DNA of 64,000 bases from Panaeolus papilionaceus (Eukaryota; Basidiomycota; Agaricomycetes; Agaricales). Within the stretch, counting starts at the first letter, position 1. The number at the start of each line of letters is the position of its first letter. Positions 45,901 through 54,784 of the stretch are shown one piece after another. The stretch lies in NCBI GenBank assembly GCA_015501605.1, contig JADNRZ010000019.1, positions 496,001-560,000 on the forward strand, given 5' to 3'. A program made the translations under genes and the position numbers. Under the pieces are notes generated by a model. It had not been told where the DNA came from. It saw only the letters and a list, made by a program, of their open reading frames with translations, and ran no database searches.

Positions 45901-46650
45901 ACGAAGGACCCAGGGGACGTGAGGAACTGTAGGAATCTCGATGGGAGGGAAGAAGTCTTCACGAAAATGACCGCGCTCTGAATCGTTCCATGCAAAAGCG
46001 TCCTGGTGGGCCATCATGACATAGTGGACCAGTTTCTTCTCTTCAGACAAGAGAAAGTCGTCTGCTGAATGAACTTGATCGAAAAACTCCATTCGCTGCT
46101 GAGTGTAGCGACCAGTAGGGCGAAAATCAGGAGGATTCGGGGGCAGGGTAGGGAGTGTTGCAAGGGGATCGCCTTTGATGTCCCGAATGATACGAAATTT
46201 CTCTGAGAGCTGTGTGATGACTGGTTTTACCTTAACGCCCACAGGCTTATACTTTTTGCTAGCGAAAACGGAAACGGATGAATTAGTGGGAGAACGGGAG
46301 CGAAATTTGAAACGATAACGAGAACGGGCACAAGAATAAGAACGAAAACGAGATGGGGGATCAGAGTCCATAGCACTACTACAAGAATTCGAAGCAGAAT
46401 GAGAAGACGAAACTGAAGAGGTGTCCTTTGAAGCAGATGATGAAGGAAATGAAGTAGAATTAAATGATGAATTTGGAACAGAACTGGACGACGAAGGAAG
46501 GGGATCAGAAGCGAAAACAGAATTAAAAAGTCCAGTAGAAATATCAGAAAAGGGATCAGTCGAAGTGGAGGAGTCCATTGGTCTGTAAGCTACGATACGA
46601 GGGGTACGAGAAACAGGATCATACTCTATGCAAAGCGCCATCGAATCCAT
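42907..46650 (-). CDS. Gypsy pol: reverse transcriptase, RNase H, integrase
   Basis: Intact 1,247-codon frame. A Ser-rich, Arg-rich N-terminus (residues 1-150) precedes RT (WFCVVKKDGKSLRIVQSLEP, FQTPFGAMRLTTLPMGW, catalytic Y-I-D-D in IPYIDDVPIRGP). RNase H starts at VILSVDTSATAVGYILSQQ, with KLEIYGLYRAF holding the second acidic residue. Integrase zinc motif is HDHLGHHGFH with CHLCQLRQ. The DDE core has YLDTMHLPRSGGY, IVTDNGPPIVAAIEYL and GLVERPHFDVRQAL. The C-terminus is acidic with no chromodomain. Host gene functions are not implied. The pol frame is -1 relative to gag and is open for at least 20 codons before the gag stop, so expression by -1 frameshifting is plausible, with the Met at 46650 as alternative start. 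Confidence 0.9.
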   Translation of the reverse strand: MDSMALCIEYDPVSRTPRIVAYRPMDSSTSTDPFSDISTGLFNSVFASDPLPSSSSSVPNSSFNSTSFPSSSASKDTSSVSSSHSASNSCSSAMDSDPPSRFRSYSCARSRYRFKFRSRSPTNSSVSVFASKKYKPVGVKVKPVITQLSEKFRIIRDIKGDPLATLPTLPPNPPDFRPTGRYTQQRMEFFDQVHSADDFLLSEEKKLVHYVMMAHQDAFAWNDSERGHFREDFFPPIEIPTVPHVPWVLRNIPIPPGIYDQVCEIIQKKMDAGVFQHSNSSYRSRWFCVVKKDGKSLRIVQSLEPLNAVTIAHSGVPPFTDQLTEQFASRACGGMMDLYVGYDERALHENSRDLTTFQTPFGAMRLTTLPMGWTNSVPIFHDDVTFILRPEIPHVTIPYIDDVPIRGPETCYPLPNGSFETIPLNPGIRRFVWEHLQNINRVLQRMKYCGGTFSGFKSILCAPEILIVGQRCTPEGRLPDPSKVDKIINWGPCKTLTEVRAFLGLTQQCRMFVRNYSHRASPLVYLTRKNVPFFFGPEQILAQEDLKSAILSSPALRPIDYSSSAPVILSVDTSATAVGYILSQQDSTNPKLRYFSRFGSLLLNARESRFSQAKLEIYGLYRAFKALKLHLIGLRNLIVEVDAKYIKGMLSNPDISPSASINRWIISILMFHFTLVHIPGNKHTGPDGLSRRPGQPDDIPDDESSDFDDWIDQLHGFMHILNPRTTAIIEQPPATVYIHENIPQPSSLDPSNPSSTQNPAPTSETTPYSIVPRSPSAQHLDQRILLVPEWHRTLNVPDSVPDEERASFIRFAAQFFLDHDRLWKRSGDGQHKLVVYPDRRLFILKAAHDHLGHHGFHATFSLISERYWWPMLGADVSWFIKTCHLCQLRQTRNILIPPTVASPAPLFSKVYLDTMHLPRSGGYKYIIQARCSVSHFPEFAPLRRETAQTVGEWIKRDLLHRYGALLEIVTDNGPPIVAAIEYLAAKYHIVHIRISGYNSRANGLVERPHFDVRQALFKSCDGDQSKWSQVASHVFWADRITTRRRMGCSPYFALTGTHPLLPFDITEASYLLPPPDSILSSTDLIARRAIALQKRPADLSRLHSRVFKSRLEAARRFELKFQRTIKDFNFQRGSLVLIRNTAIEKSLNRKMRARYLGPLVVISRNRGGAYIIAELDGTLLHRPIAAFRVIPYFPRQSIPLPPLDEILDVSSRRLKEMEESVEEDEDLNDLLEPQGVVEAEDEVEEED

Positions 46651-46685
46651 ATCTACGACACCTGTGCTTTGACCAAACTCCTCCT

Positions 46686-49073
46686 CTAATGAAAATCCTC
46701 CAACAAGTCCTGTGAATAAAAGTTGTGGTTGGCACAGCAGGAGCGACGATTGCGAGGAATTGTTGGTAAAGTGATGATACGATCGGTATTGGGATCCACA
46801 ACAGTGATAGTCTGTCCTCCGTTGGCGAAATTTTGAACTGTTGTCGCTGCAAGAACATCAAATGGGCGTCCCAGAAGGATGTCATAGGCAGGGGAGCGAA
46901 TAACATGGCACTGGAAGTAGAAGACAATGTCACCTATGAGGAATGGGACGTTATGAGCGATACCAAGTGTCCGATTGATGTCTCCATTGGCTGACTGCAT
47001 GTTGATCTGAATGGTGGGGTTGAGAGTGAGCCCGAGACGAAGCCAGACGTCCTCCGACATAGCTACGATCTGACTACCTGGATCCAGGATACATTCGACC
47101 TTCATCTTGCTGCCGACAGTACACATGAGGGAGCGAATTGACTGAGACTCTTTGGCAACCACAATCTCGTCGAAGTCAGGTTGTTGTCCAGGGAGCATGT
47201 TGTTGGCATAGGATTCGAAAATATCGGTGGCGATGTACCGTTTGTCTGGTGTTGGTGGAGCTGGTGGACTAGAATCGTAATCAAGAGCAAAGGGAAGGGC
47301 GTCGACAGGGCAGGCGGGCGAATGAGACAAAAATGAAGTGCTGGGAGTGGACTGTCCTAAGTAGGGATCCTCCTCGATAACCTCGACGATGTTGGCATCC
47401 TTATTACTGACTCTTTTGGTGGTGGTGGCGTCCCGATACTGAGAGCGAACCTCTGGTGATAATGATAAGAGTTCTCGACAGGTAAGCGTCACTTCTGAGT
47501 TGAGAGATCGATTGAAAACAGTAGAGGCGATGGCTGGATTGTGGATAGGTGGGAGATTACGATAAGATGAACCCGAATCAGGCTTCTTATTGCTCGAAGC
47601 GTTCGAAGCAACAGCAGGCTGATTGGAAGAAGAAGCAGGAATGGAACGAGAGTAAGGATCTGGAACATTGCGGAAAGGGTGTTCTGGAGCTATAGAAACG
47701 TTAGTAGGGGGTAAAATGGATACAGCAGGCGTTGGACGAGGTACTGGAGCGTTACTGGAGGCAACTGGTGGTTGAGAAGCTGGTGAGGCGATAGGAGCTG
47801 GCTGGGATGGTGCTGGAGCGTTCTGAATCGGTTGGGACACTTGCTGACGAGCCTGAGCACGAGTGCGTTGAGGACCTGAAGAAACCTGCGCGTTTCGAGC
47901 CTTACGAGACTCTAGAGCGAAGATTTCTGCCTGAAGCGCAGCGATCTGATCATCTGCAGATAAAACGATGGAGCTGGATGAAGCGAACGATGAAGCGTGA
48001 GCCTGAGGTTGAGAACGATTGGGATTGGTGAGGATGGTGTGCATAAGCTGTGGAACGGCGAGCTGGTTGGGGTTCTGACGATGCCATTCGTCAATACGAT
48101 CCTTGAAGAGTTGACTGGGACCAATAGCAGGGATGTTGGCACCTGAAGGGAGTGCTATCCTGCCATACTGGTTTCGAATGCACTTTCCTGCTCTGATATA
48201 CTCTGTAACGAGTTCACAGCCTCGAATGAAGTGATCCCGACCACAGAAGTTGCAACCTTGCCTGACGTTTGAAGGTGGGCCACGACGAGAGCTGTCAGCG
48301 AGAGCCTGGATCGCTTTCTGCATATCATCAAGGCGAGCCATGATGTACGAGTTGTCCTGCTCAGTCTTCACAGGGCTGGCGCCCAGCGACGACAAGGGAA
48401 CAGCGGCGACAGGATACTGTGATGGAGGAGGTGCAAATGAGGGAACAAATGGAACTGACATGGAAGGAAGGAAAGGATTTGAATGCTGGTGACCACGAAT
48501 GACGAAGCTGGCTGCATCAACAACCTGCTTGATGGTGAAGGGCATGTCTGGGTGCTGAGCTGTATGTGTGACCTGAAGGCGAATTGATACCTGAGTCCAG
48601 AGCGACTCTTGAAACCCTGTAACGAAGCGACGTTGGCACTCAATCTCGGACATACGATTCTTCGAGATGAGGAAGGAGGCGATGTGGGTGAAGTTACGTT
48701 GATACTCGGCGATGTCTGCCACTGACTGAATGCCTGATTGACGTGTTTGGAAGATGAGCTGGGTGAGATCGTTGACGGAGAACTTGTTGTCAACAGTGTC
48801 GGCTTCAAGATAAAGCTCAATCACGGCGTCCTTGAACGTTTGGTAGTTGGCAGGAATGGCTGAGAACGAGGGGAGGGATTGCCAGAGATCTGAGATGGAG
48901 TAGTCTGCATAGCGACAGATGGCGTCTATCTTGTCACGGTCTGTAGTGACGCTGGCTTGCTGGCAGATGAACTCAACCTCGGCGAAGTACTGACGGATTT
49001 CACGAGCACGAGCGGCGGTGAACCTGGGGGCTGTAGTAGCACCACGACCTGGTAATGGGACGATAGTAGCCAT
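46686..49073 (-). CDS. Gypsy gag and protease
   Basis: Intact 795-codon frame from ATG at 49073. The capsid-like region has ARAREIRQYFAEVEFICQQA, YADYSISDLWQSLPSF, YQTFKDAVIELYLEAD and VADIAEYQRNFTHIASFLIS. The knuckle is C-N-F-C-G-R-D-H-F-I-R-G-C (CX2CX3HX4C). A long Pro/Ser/Gln-rich linker follows. The aspartic protease is L-D-P-G-S in VECILDPGSQIVAMS, with the second hydrophobic-Gly motif DILLGRPFD. The frame ends LLEDFH at 46686, 36 bp before the first pol Met and in a different phase. Overlap with the pol -1 frame at TTATTCACAGGACTTG to GATTTTCATTAG is where a slip could occur. Confidence 0.9.
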   Translation of the reverse strand: MATIVPLPGRGATTAPRFTAARAREIRQYFAEVEFICQQASVTTDRDKIDAICRYADYSISDLWQSLPSFSAIPANYQTFKDAVIELYLEADTVDNKFSVNDLTQLIFQTRQSGIQSVADIAEYQRNFTHIASFLISKNRMSEIECQRRFVTGFQESLWTQVSIRLQVTHTAQHPDMPFTIKQVVDAASFVIRGHQHSNPFLPSMSVPFVPSFAPPPSQYPVAAVPLSSLGASPVKTEQDNSYIMARLDDMQKAIQALADSSRRGPPSNVRQGCNFCGRDHFIRGCELVTEYIRAGKCIRNQYGRIALPSGANIPAIGPSQLFKDRIDEWHRQNPNQLAVPQLMHTILTNPNRSQPQAHASSFASSSSIVLSADDQIAALQAEIFALESRKARNAQVSSGPQRTRAQARQQVSQPIQNAPAPSQPAPIASPASQPPVASSNAPVPRPTPAVSILPPTNVSIAPEHPFRNVPDPYSRSIPASSSNQPAVASNASSNKKPDSGSSYRNLPPIHNPAIASTVFNRSLNSEVTLTCRELLSLSPEVRSQYRDATTTKRVSNKDANIVEVIEEDPYLGQSTPSTSFLSHSPACPVDALPFALDYDSSPPAPPTPDKRYIATDIFESYANNMLPGQQPDFDEIVVAKESQSIRSLMCTVGSKMKVECILDPGSQIVAMSEDVWLRLGLTLNPTIQINMQSANGDINRTLGIAHNVPFLIGDIVFYFQCHVIRSPAYDILLGRPFDVLAATTVQNFANGGQTITVVDPNTDRIITLPTIPRNRRSCCANHNFYSQDLLEDFH

Positions 49074-49452
49074 GGTAAACGGGACTGGGAACGATAGAGG
49101 AAGGGGTAGGGGTGAAGGCGAACGAGGTGTGTGATACTGAGAAGGGAGAGGAGCTGGAGACGAAGGTGGAGTGGGTGTAGGTAGGTCTTGGAAGATGAAA
49201 AGAGGTGACGAAGGTGGAGAAGGGAGGTTGTTGTGAACGGCTTGAGCGTCAGGAACGAGCTCGAAGAATGAGTCGTCTGATAAATCAAGCGGATTTTGAC
49301 CGTTACGGGCGAGTTCTGAATAAAGGGTGTTGGATTGTGAATGAAAATCTTCGATTGCTTGCTGACGGCGGGTACGAGAACGAAGCTGGCGTGGTGTTGA
49401 CTGCAGTGTGATGAGTGAGAAAGGTATAGGTTGGCTTGCTCTTCACAAAGAC

Positions 49453-49470
49453 CCCTCGCGGTGGGCTCCA
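49453..49470 (-). promoter_or_regulatory. Primer binding site of the 8.7-kb Gypsy element
   Basis: Minus-strand TGGAGCCCACCGCGAGGG, three bases (TTT) inside the 5' LTR end. TGG at the start pairs with a tRNA CCA tail, so the primer tRNA should end CCTCGCGGTGGGCTCCA. The tRNA identity was not determined. Confidence 0.75.
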
Positions 49471-49473
49471 AAA

Positions 49474-50264
49474 TGATGGTGAGCGCGACGGTAGGAGGAG
49501 GAATGGGCAATGAACACAAAACCAAAATGTGGGTGTGAAATGTAGTGTGAGGGTGAGGGCGTTGGTGAGTGAGGTGAGTGATGAGAATGAGCGCTCGTGT
49601 ACGGGTTCGTGGGGTCCGGAGAGCTGAGGTTTGAAGAGGTAAGCTGGGGGCGATGGGGAGAGGTTCAGGTCGGCGACGGCGGCACTGAGAGACGAAACGA
49701 AGCGATTACAGGGCAGAAACCGACGACGGCGGCGACTAGGAACGATAGCCAACGACGGTGGCTACGTAGGACGACGAAGAGACGAAGAAAAACCAAGAAA
49801 CTCGAACCAGACACGGCTGGTGACGCTGAGGGACTGAGAGACGACGAGAGACGATAGGAAACGAACCAGACGACGGCTGGTATGACTGCTACGATGAAAC
49901 GAGGGTGAAACCAAGCTCAGACACGAAATGTGGGCGGTAAGAATGATCTGCTTTTTCCAGGTAGGCTATGATACAAAGATATTGTAGCTACTGGAAAATG
50001 TATCTACAACATGAGAAAACAAGTGAATAATGATGGAGGTTGTCATATGAAACAAAGAAACAACAGATGGAACAATGGTTTTGAATAAATTAATGAAAAG
50101 AAGGCATGAAATTGTAAGGATGGTTGGTAGTGCAGGCGTGATAGTGTGCGTGTGTGAGCGCTATACTAATGCCGTGGCCTAGGCGCTTGAACGGCAAGTC
50201 GCTGAATTAGTCCAAAAACGCACAAAGGCGCGAAAACGGAGATAGATGGGCGCGCGGCTCATCA
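49474..50264 (-). repeat. 5' LTR of the 8.7-kb Gypsy element
   Basis: 791 bp, identical by eye to 41553-42343. Its outer end lies 68 bp from the start codon of GTPase gene D, so the LTR may now form that gene's upstream region. Confidence 0.93.
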
Positions 50265-50332
50265 GCGTCCATCCACCTCGCAAGTTGATTTCCGAACCAT
50301 GTCTTCTCTTTGTTCTGATTCTGTATGCCCAG

Positions 50333-51604
50333 ATGGAATGCCTTAGATCTCTGTTTTCGTGCTTTGGGAGTCAAACGAAAGATGACACCAACGAAATTAA
50401 AGACCAGTCTACGCAGACAATGTATGTACTACTTTTTTTGCTTATTGAACAATGCTTAGATCCATGTCCACATTTGTTCATTCAAGGGTGCCTGATCCTT
50501 CAACGGAAAAGAATGATGTGATTGGAAGCGCTGAGATCTCTGTGCAGACTGGGTAAGTGCTAGGCGTTTCCATCTTGGAATGCTGGTTATATTCACCTTG
50601 GATTCGTGCTTGGAAAGGGGCGTTGTACCCAAAACTCTCGACCTCGATCCTACCAACGCCTTTGTAGCTGTGTTGGACGATATCAACAAGGATGACGACA
50701 TAATTGTTGCGTATGTGTTTCTGCATCACAGCCCTTCGTATACCGCTCAACCTTGTAGAACTAATAGCGTAATGGGCGTCACCGGTGCTGGTAAAACTTC
50801 CGTACGTGTGCTCTACTTGCGGATTGCAGAAGAAGCTAAGCTCACGAGTAAGACCTTGTAATAGTTCATCAAGGCTATCGCTGGCGATAAAGTACAGGGT
50901 GTCGGTCACAATCTCGATGCTGGAACAAATACCGTCAATTGCTTCAAAATCCCTATTCCACAGACCGAATCTCACCTCATACTCGTCGATACACCAGGCT
51001 TTGATGACCCCAACCGGACCGATGGCGACATTTTAACAGTCATAGCAGAGTGGCTCAAAGCATCGTACGTAACATGGGTTACTGCTACACCTTCCCGAAA
51101 CTGAACGACTTCGAATTTGGACCATTCAGATACAAGGAAGGGAAAACTCTGAGCGGAATCATATATCTTCATCGGATTACGGATATACGGTTCGACTCCG
51201 GTTCTGCTAAGAGCCTTACCCTGTTCAAGCATATCTGTGGAGGTGATGTATTTGACAAGGTGTGCTTCACGACGACCAAATGGAACGATGTCCAACCAGA
51301 AAAAAAGATCGACTACGAGCGTAAAGAGGATGATCTCAGGAAAGATCATTGGGGCGTCTATATAGCCAAGGGGTCCATCACAAGCCGCTTCGACTCGACT
51401 ACCGAGGAAATGGCGAGGGACACGGCAAAGAAAACGGTTCAAAAACTAGTCGAGGATACAACTCGCAAGATGATAATAACCCTCCAGAAGCAGCTTGTTG
51501 ATCAAAAATTACCACTTTACAAAACAGATGCCGGAAAATATGCGTTTACATTCGAACAGACTTTGAATGCGCAGCTATTCCAGCTTAGAAATATACTTGC
51601 CTAA
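50333..51604 (+). CDS. G-domain P-loop GTPase-like protein D
   Basis: Six exons: 50333-50421, 50487-50552, 50618-50710, 50768-50801 (34 nt), 50865-51064 and 51130-51604. Total 957 nt, 318 residues. N-terminus MECLRSLFSCFGSQTKDD, acidic linker, D-D-D-I-I-V-A, then G1 (V-MGVTGAGKTS) alone in the 34-nt exon. The 200-nt exon starts FIKAIAGDK and has G3 LVDTPGFDD. The last exon has SGIIYLHRITDIRFD, CGGDVFDKVCFTTTKWNDV, KGSITSRFDSTTE and TDAGKYAFTFEQ. Closest relative is gene B, and their 3' flanks also align. The Gypsy LTR ends only 68 bp upstream, so the native promoter was displaced about 8.7 kb away or lost. Transcription from the LTR is possible but cannot be seen. Confidence 0.8.
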
Positions 51605-52259
51605 GTCGTCTGCTGCCTGAATTTTTGCTCATTGCTGTTGTCCACTTATATCCACTTATTTTGCTACCGCTTGGATGTTTTATTATCGTTTTATCTGTAA
51701 TATCAGCTTCATGTATCTACTAGGCCGATGTCTCACTACGATAAGACGCAAAGCATGAGGGGTGGGGATGAAGGAATGCTGTCAGACAGGGATAGAGATT
51801 GACACCGCTTCGATATGAGTTTATCGCGATGTCTGTGTTGTAATTACTTCCGTTTCTCGAATCACATGGACATGAAACCGAGAATTGACAACGGGATTGA
51901 GCGTTGATCCATCCTCGAGGCCCGATCACGTCATGGCGCAAGATCTGAATCGATTCTGCAAAGTGTGTGCATCTGCAACGTGCCATCATGATAAGAGGAT
52001 CAACTCTCAACACTCCCGACGCACTGCTTGGACCCTCAAGGCCTCAAGCCTCATTCCCTAACTCTCACAGGGACCCCCTGGCAGTGACCCAACACTGACG
52101 AAGCGCATCTAAGCCAAACGACAAGTCACCGTGTCAAAGGTGCGGACGGGCTCCTTGACGTGTCGACCCTACCTACGACCTAATGATTGTATTACAATTC
52201 TGAAGTTTTGTTTGTTGAGTAGAGAGCACTTCATCGAGTCAACCTGTAAACCGTTGGAC
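51605..52259. other. Duplicated 3' flank of gene D
   Basis: No gene. Aligns with the flank of gene B at 25920-26430 (shared GAGAATTGACAACGGGAT and CCATCATGATAAGAGGAT). Then a short unique stretch leads into the first exon of E. Confidence 0.65.
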
Positions 52260-53786
52260 ATGAATATACTGGAAAAATCGGTATGAAGGGTTCATATTTT
52301 GGCAACGTAAAGAATGATAAACGTTAACGTTTAACACCTCCTATATCAGCTTCAGATCGAAGCCTTACTCGACAAAATCGTTCAAGAAGGAGATATGGTC
52401 ATTCTGTATGTCTTTGTGTTTCATTTCTACGTATTCTTTGTTTTATGTTCTAAAATGATAATAGACTGCTTGGGCGCACCGGCGCGGGGAAAAGCAACGT
52501 AGGTTTGACGCTTGAGCGAACGTTGTCATATTCGCCCCTCTCATCTTTTTTTTTTATCGCACAGTTTATCGAAAAATTTACCAACCAAAAGCTGGGCATT
52601 TCCTCGAGTGGCCTTGAGCGAGGTGCTGCAAGTCTACCGTATATTGGACCATCCGATCTACGAAAACAAAATTGTGATGGTCGATACGCCAGGCTTCCAG
52701 GATATTAGCATCACGGAGTATCACTCTCTCAAAGCCATGAGAGAGTGGATATTACGGCGGTTAGCTATTCCTAATCTCTCCTACTTTCCCTTGAATCGAC
52801 GCTGAATGAACATTTTGTAGCAATGTTCCTCGCCTGTGCGGACTGTTCTACTTCGACAACATTGCCGCCCGTATGAGCGGAAGCGACCCCATCTGTTTTC
52901 AGTTGTTTCAATTTTTATGTGGAAACGAGATCCACAGAGCCTGTCTGGTAACGACGATGTGGGACGAGGTTGAACAAAGATCTCGCGGGTCTCAGGTAGA
53001 AGCCGACCAGAAGTATCAAAATTTGCTGCGGTATTGGGAGGTACGAATACTCAGCTACGCATACGCCAAGTACAATTTGGAACATTAATTTAACCAAATT
53101 TAACACCTTAGATTCCGCGCCAAAAGGAGATGCAGGTCGTCAAATTTCGAAACACAGCAGCGTCAGCGGAAGACATCCTGGTATCTCATCTTCAACATAA
53201 CGCGTACCGTGCGGCGTTTCCTTTAGAAGATGCCGACGTCAGTCTATGTGAGGTGCCGATAGAGACCTTCTTGTTCGACATGCTCAAGGCACGGTTCCAA
53301 AATGCCTGGATGCAGCTCAAGCTTGGGCTCGGTGACACAGAGGGGTTTATGACCGGTACTTCGTCTGGAGTACGTGCTGAGATCGAGAAGCTCCAGGGAG
53401 AACTGCTAGAGTTTAAACGGGGAAAGGAAACCATTGACATGCTCACTGCTGCGGAAGCGCCTTTGGACGATTCGGACGAGGATGGAGATGCGCAAGCTGA
53501 TATGGCAGAACATAATGGCGTCTCGGAGAATACAGGCGACAAGACCCAGGCTACGACAAGCAACACGTCGCGCCCGACTTGGAAGGGTCTAAAAGCGCGC
53601 TTTGCAGCCATCTCAATGGCATATTTTCCAGCATGGATGCCTCGATTCCGCCTTGGTCGTCGCCATCAAGGGACAATCATTACCGCGCCCTCGGTTTTAG
53701 CGCCTTCTGCCAGGTATGTGTTCTACTCCGTGCCATGCCAGTCCCAGTCCCACTCATCTGCCTCGCTTCAACAGAAGCTCGATTGA
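52260..53786 (+). CDS. G-domain protein E, frameshifted, open into F
   Basis: Exons 52260-52280 (MNILEKS), 52350-52405, 52465-52498 (34 nt), 52565-52759, 52821-53040 and 53112-53713 or on to a stop at 53786. The 34-nt exon encodes G1 LLGRTGAGKSN. The next exon starts FIEKFTNQ but must change frame before VLQVYRILDHPIYENK-IVMVDTPGFQD (G3): it is 195 nt where 3n+2 is needed, so one base is extra. Then FYFDNIAARMSGSDP and CLVTTMWDEVE (G4-like T-M-W-D). A 200-residue tail is unlike the other members: HLQHNAYRAAFPL, a helical stretch SGVRAEIEKLQGELLEFKRG and an acidic segment PLDDSDEDGDAQAD. The frame then runs without stop into the N-terminus of F. Either E is a pseudogene, or there is a sequence error or unusual splice, and E-F may be one two-G-domain protein. 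Confidence 0.6.
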
Positions 53787-54784
53787 CGATTTGTCATTCG
53801 ACATACCCAATCTTGAATGCCTCTCAGATCCCAATAGGACCGAAGCGTCTGAGGCCAGGATAAGCGACATCTCGGCAGAAGACATCCTTATCGCGTACGT
53901 ACATAGATTATTAGCTTTCTCGACGCATCAACCTTGGCTAAACGGAATCGTCGTATCTGTTAGAGTTATAGGCGCGAGTGGCGTTGGAAAAAGCTCTGTG
54001 AGAACCTACATAATACGTTGATTTGACGCAGACAAGCTAGAACTGACTTACAATTCGCCACAGTTCATCCGTGCCATTGCGGGTGACATCGCCCCAGATT
54101 CTAATCATGAACTCGCCAGTGGAACAACGGAGGTCCATTGCTTCAGAATCCACATTCCGAACTCAAATTCGCATCTGGTACTCATCGATACGCCTGGATT
54201 TGATGAACCTCAAAGAACTGATGGAGAGACCTTGACCACAATTGCCGAGTGGTTGGCGCAATCGTAGGATATCTTATTTGCTTCGAATCAGCTGCTGCTA
54301 GCTAACCAACCACTCACTTAGTTACAGAGAAGACGTCAGGTTGAGCGGAATCGTGTACCTCCATCGTATCACGGATATTCGCTTCGATACCGGAGCTGCT
54401 ACAACCCTCAAGCTGTTCAAATATATCTGTGGAGAAGCAAACTTTGGTAGAGTCTGTCTCGTTACAACAAATTGGAACGATGTTCGTCCTGAAGGCCGCC
54501 ACGAATACGAAGAGAAGGAAGCATATTTCAAGAAGACGGTATGGGCCTCCCTCATTAGCAAAGGTCTCATCACGAGCCGCTTTGACTCGAGCACCGAGGA
54601 CTCAGCCAGGAAGACGGCCTTAGGCACGATTCAAGCTCTTATCGCACACAGTGGCGGCGGAAAATTTGTTATGAAAATTCAGCACGAGCTGGTGGATAGG
54701 CGGGTAAAGGTTCACAAAACAACTGCTGGAAAGTATGCATTTACGACGGAGGAAAAGATACGTGCCCAGCTGATCGAATTCTGA
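53616..54784 (+). CDS. G-domain P-loop GTPase-like protein F
   Basis: If independent, it starts at ATG 53616 (MAYFPAWMPRFRLGRRHQ, basic like the starts of A and B), with exons 53616-53713, 53775-53894, 53964-53997 (34 nt), 54064-54263 and 54322-54784. Total 915 nt, 304 residues. G1 VIGASGVGKSS is in the 34-nt exon. The 200-nt exon starts FIRAIAGDI and holds G3 LIDTPGFDE. The last exon has SGIVYLHRITDIRFD, CGEANFGRVCLVTTNWNDV (lacks the usual second Gly of CGG), KGLITSRFDSS and TTAGKYAFTTEE. The same reading frame is open upstream through the tail of E, so F may instead be the second half of an E-F fusion. The pseudogene C is its closest relative in the window. Confidence 0.72.

Larger units (their letters stand above)
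41553..50264 (-). mobile_element. Ty3/Gypsy retrotransposon, intact, very young
   Basis: 8,712 bp on the minus strand. The 791-bp LTRs (41553-42343 and 49474-50264) begin TGATGG, end CTCATCA and read identical throughout. A 4-bp GCGT duplication flanks it (41549-41552 and 50265-50268). Internal order is gag with zinc knuckle and protease, then pol with RT, RNase H and integrase. There is no chromodomain, so this lineage is distinct from the element at 27-34 kb. A primer site lies 3 bases from the 5' LTR, and a polypurine tract abuts the 3' LTR. Both frames are open from end to end. It sits between the dispersed repeat and the start of GTPase gene D. Confidence 0.93.
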
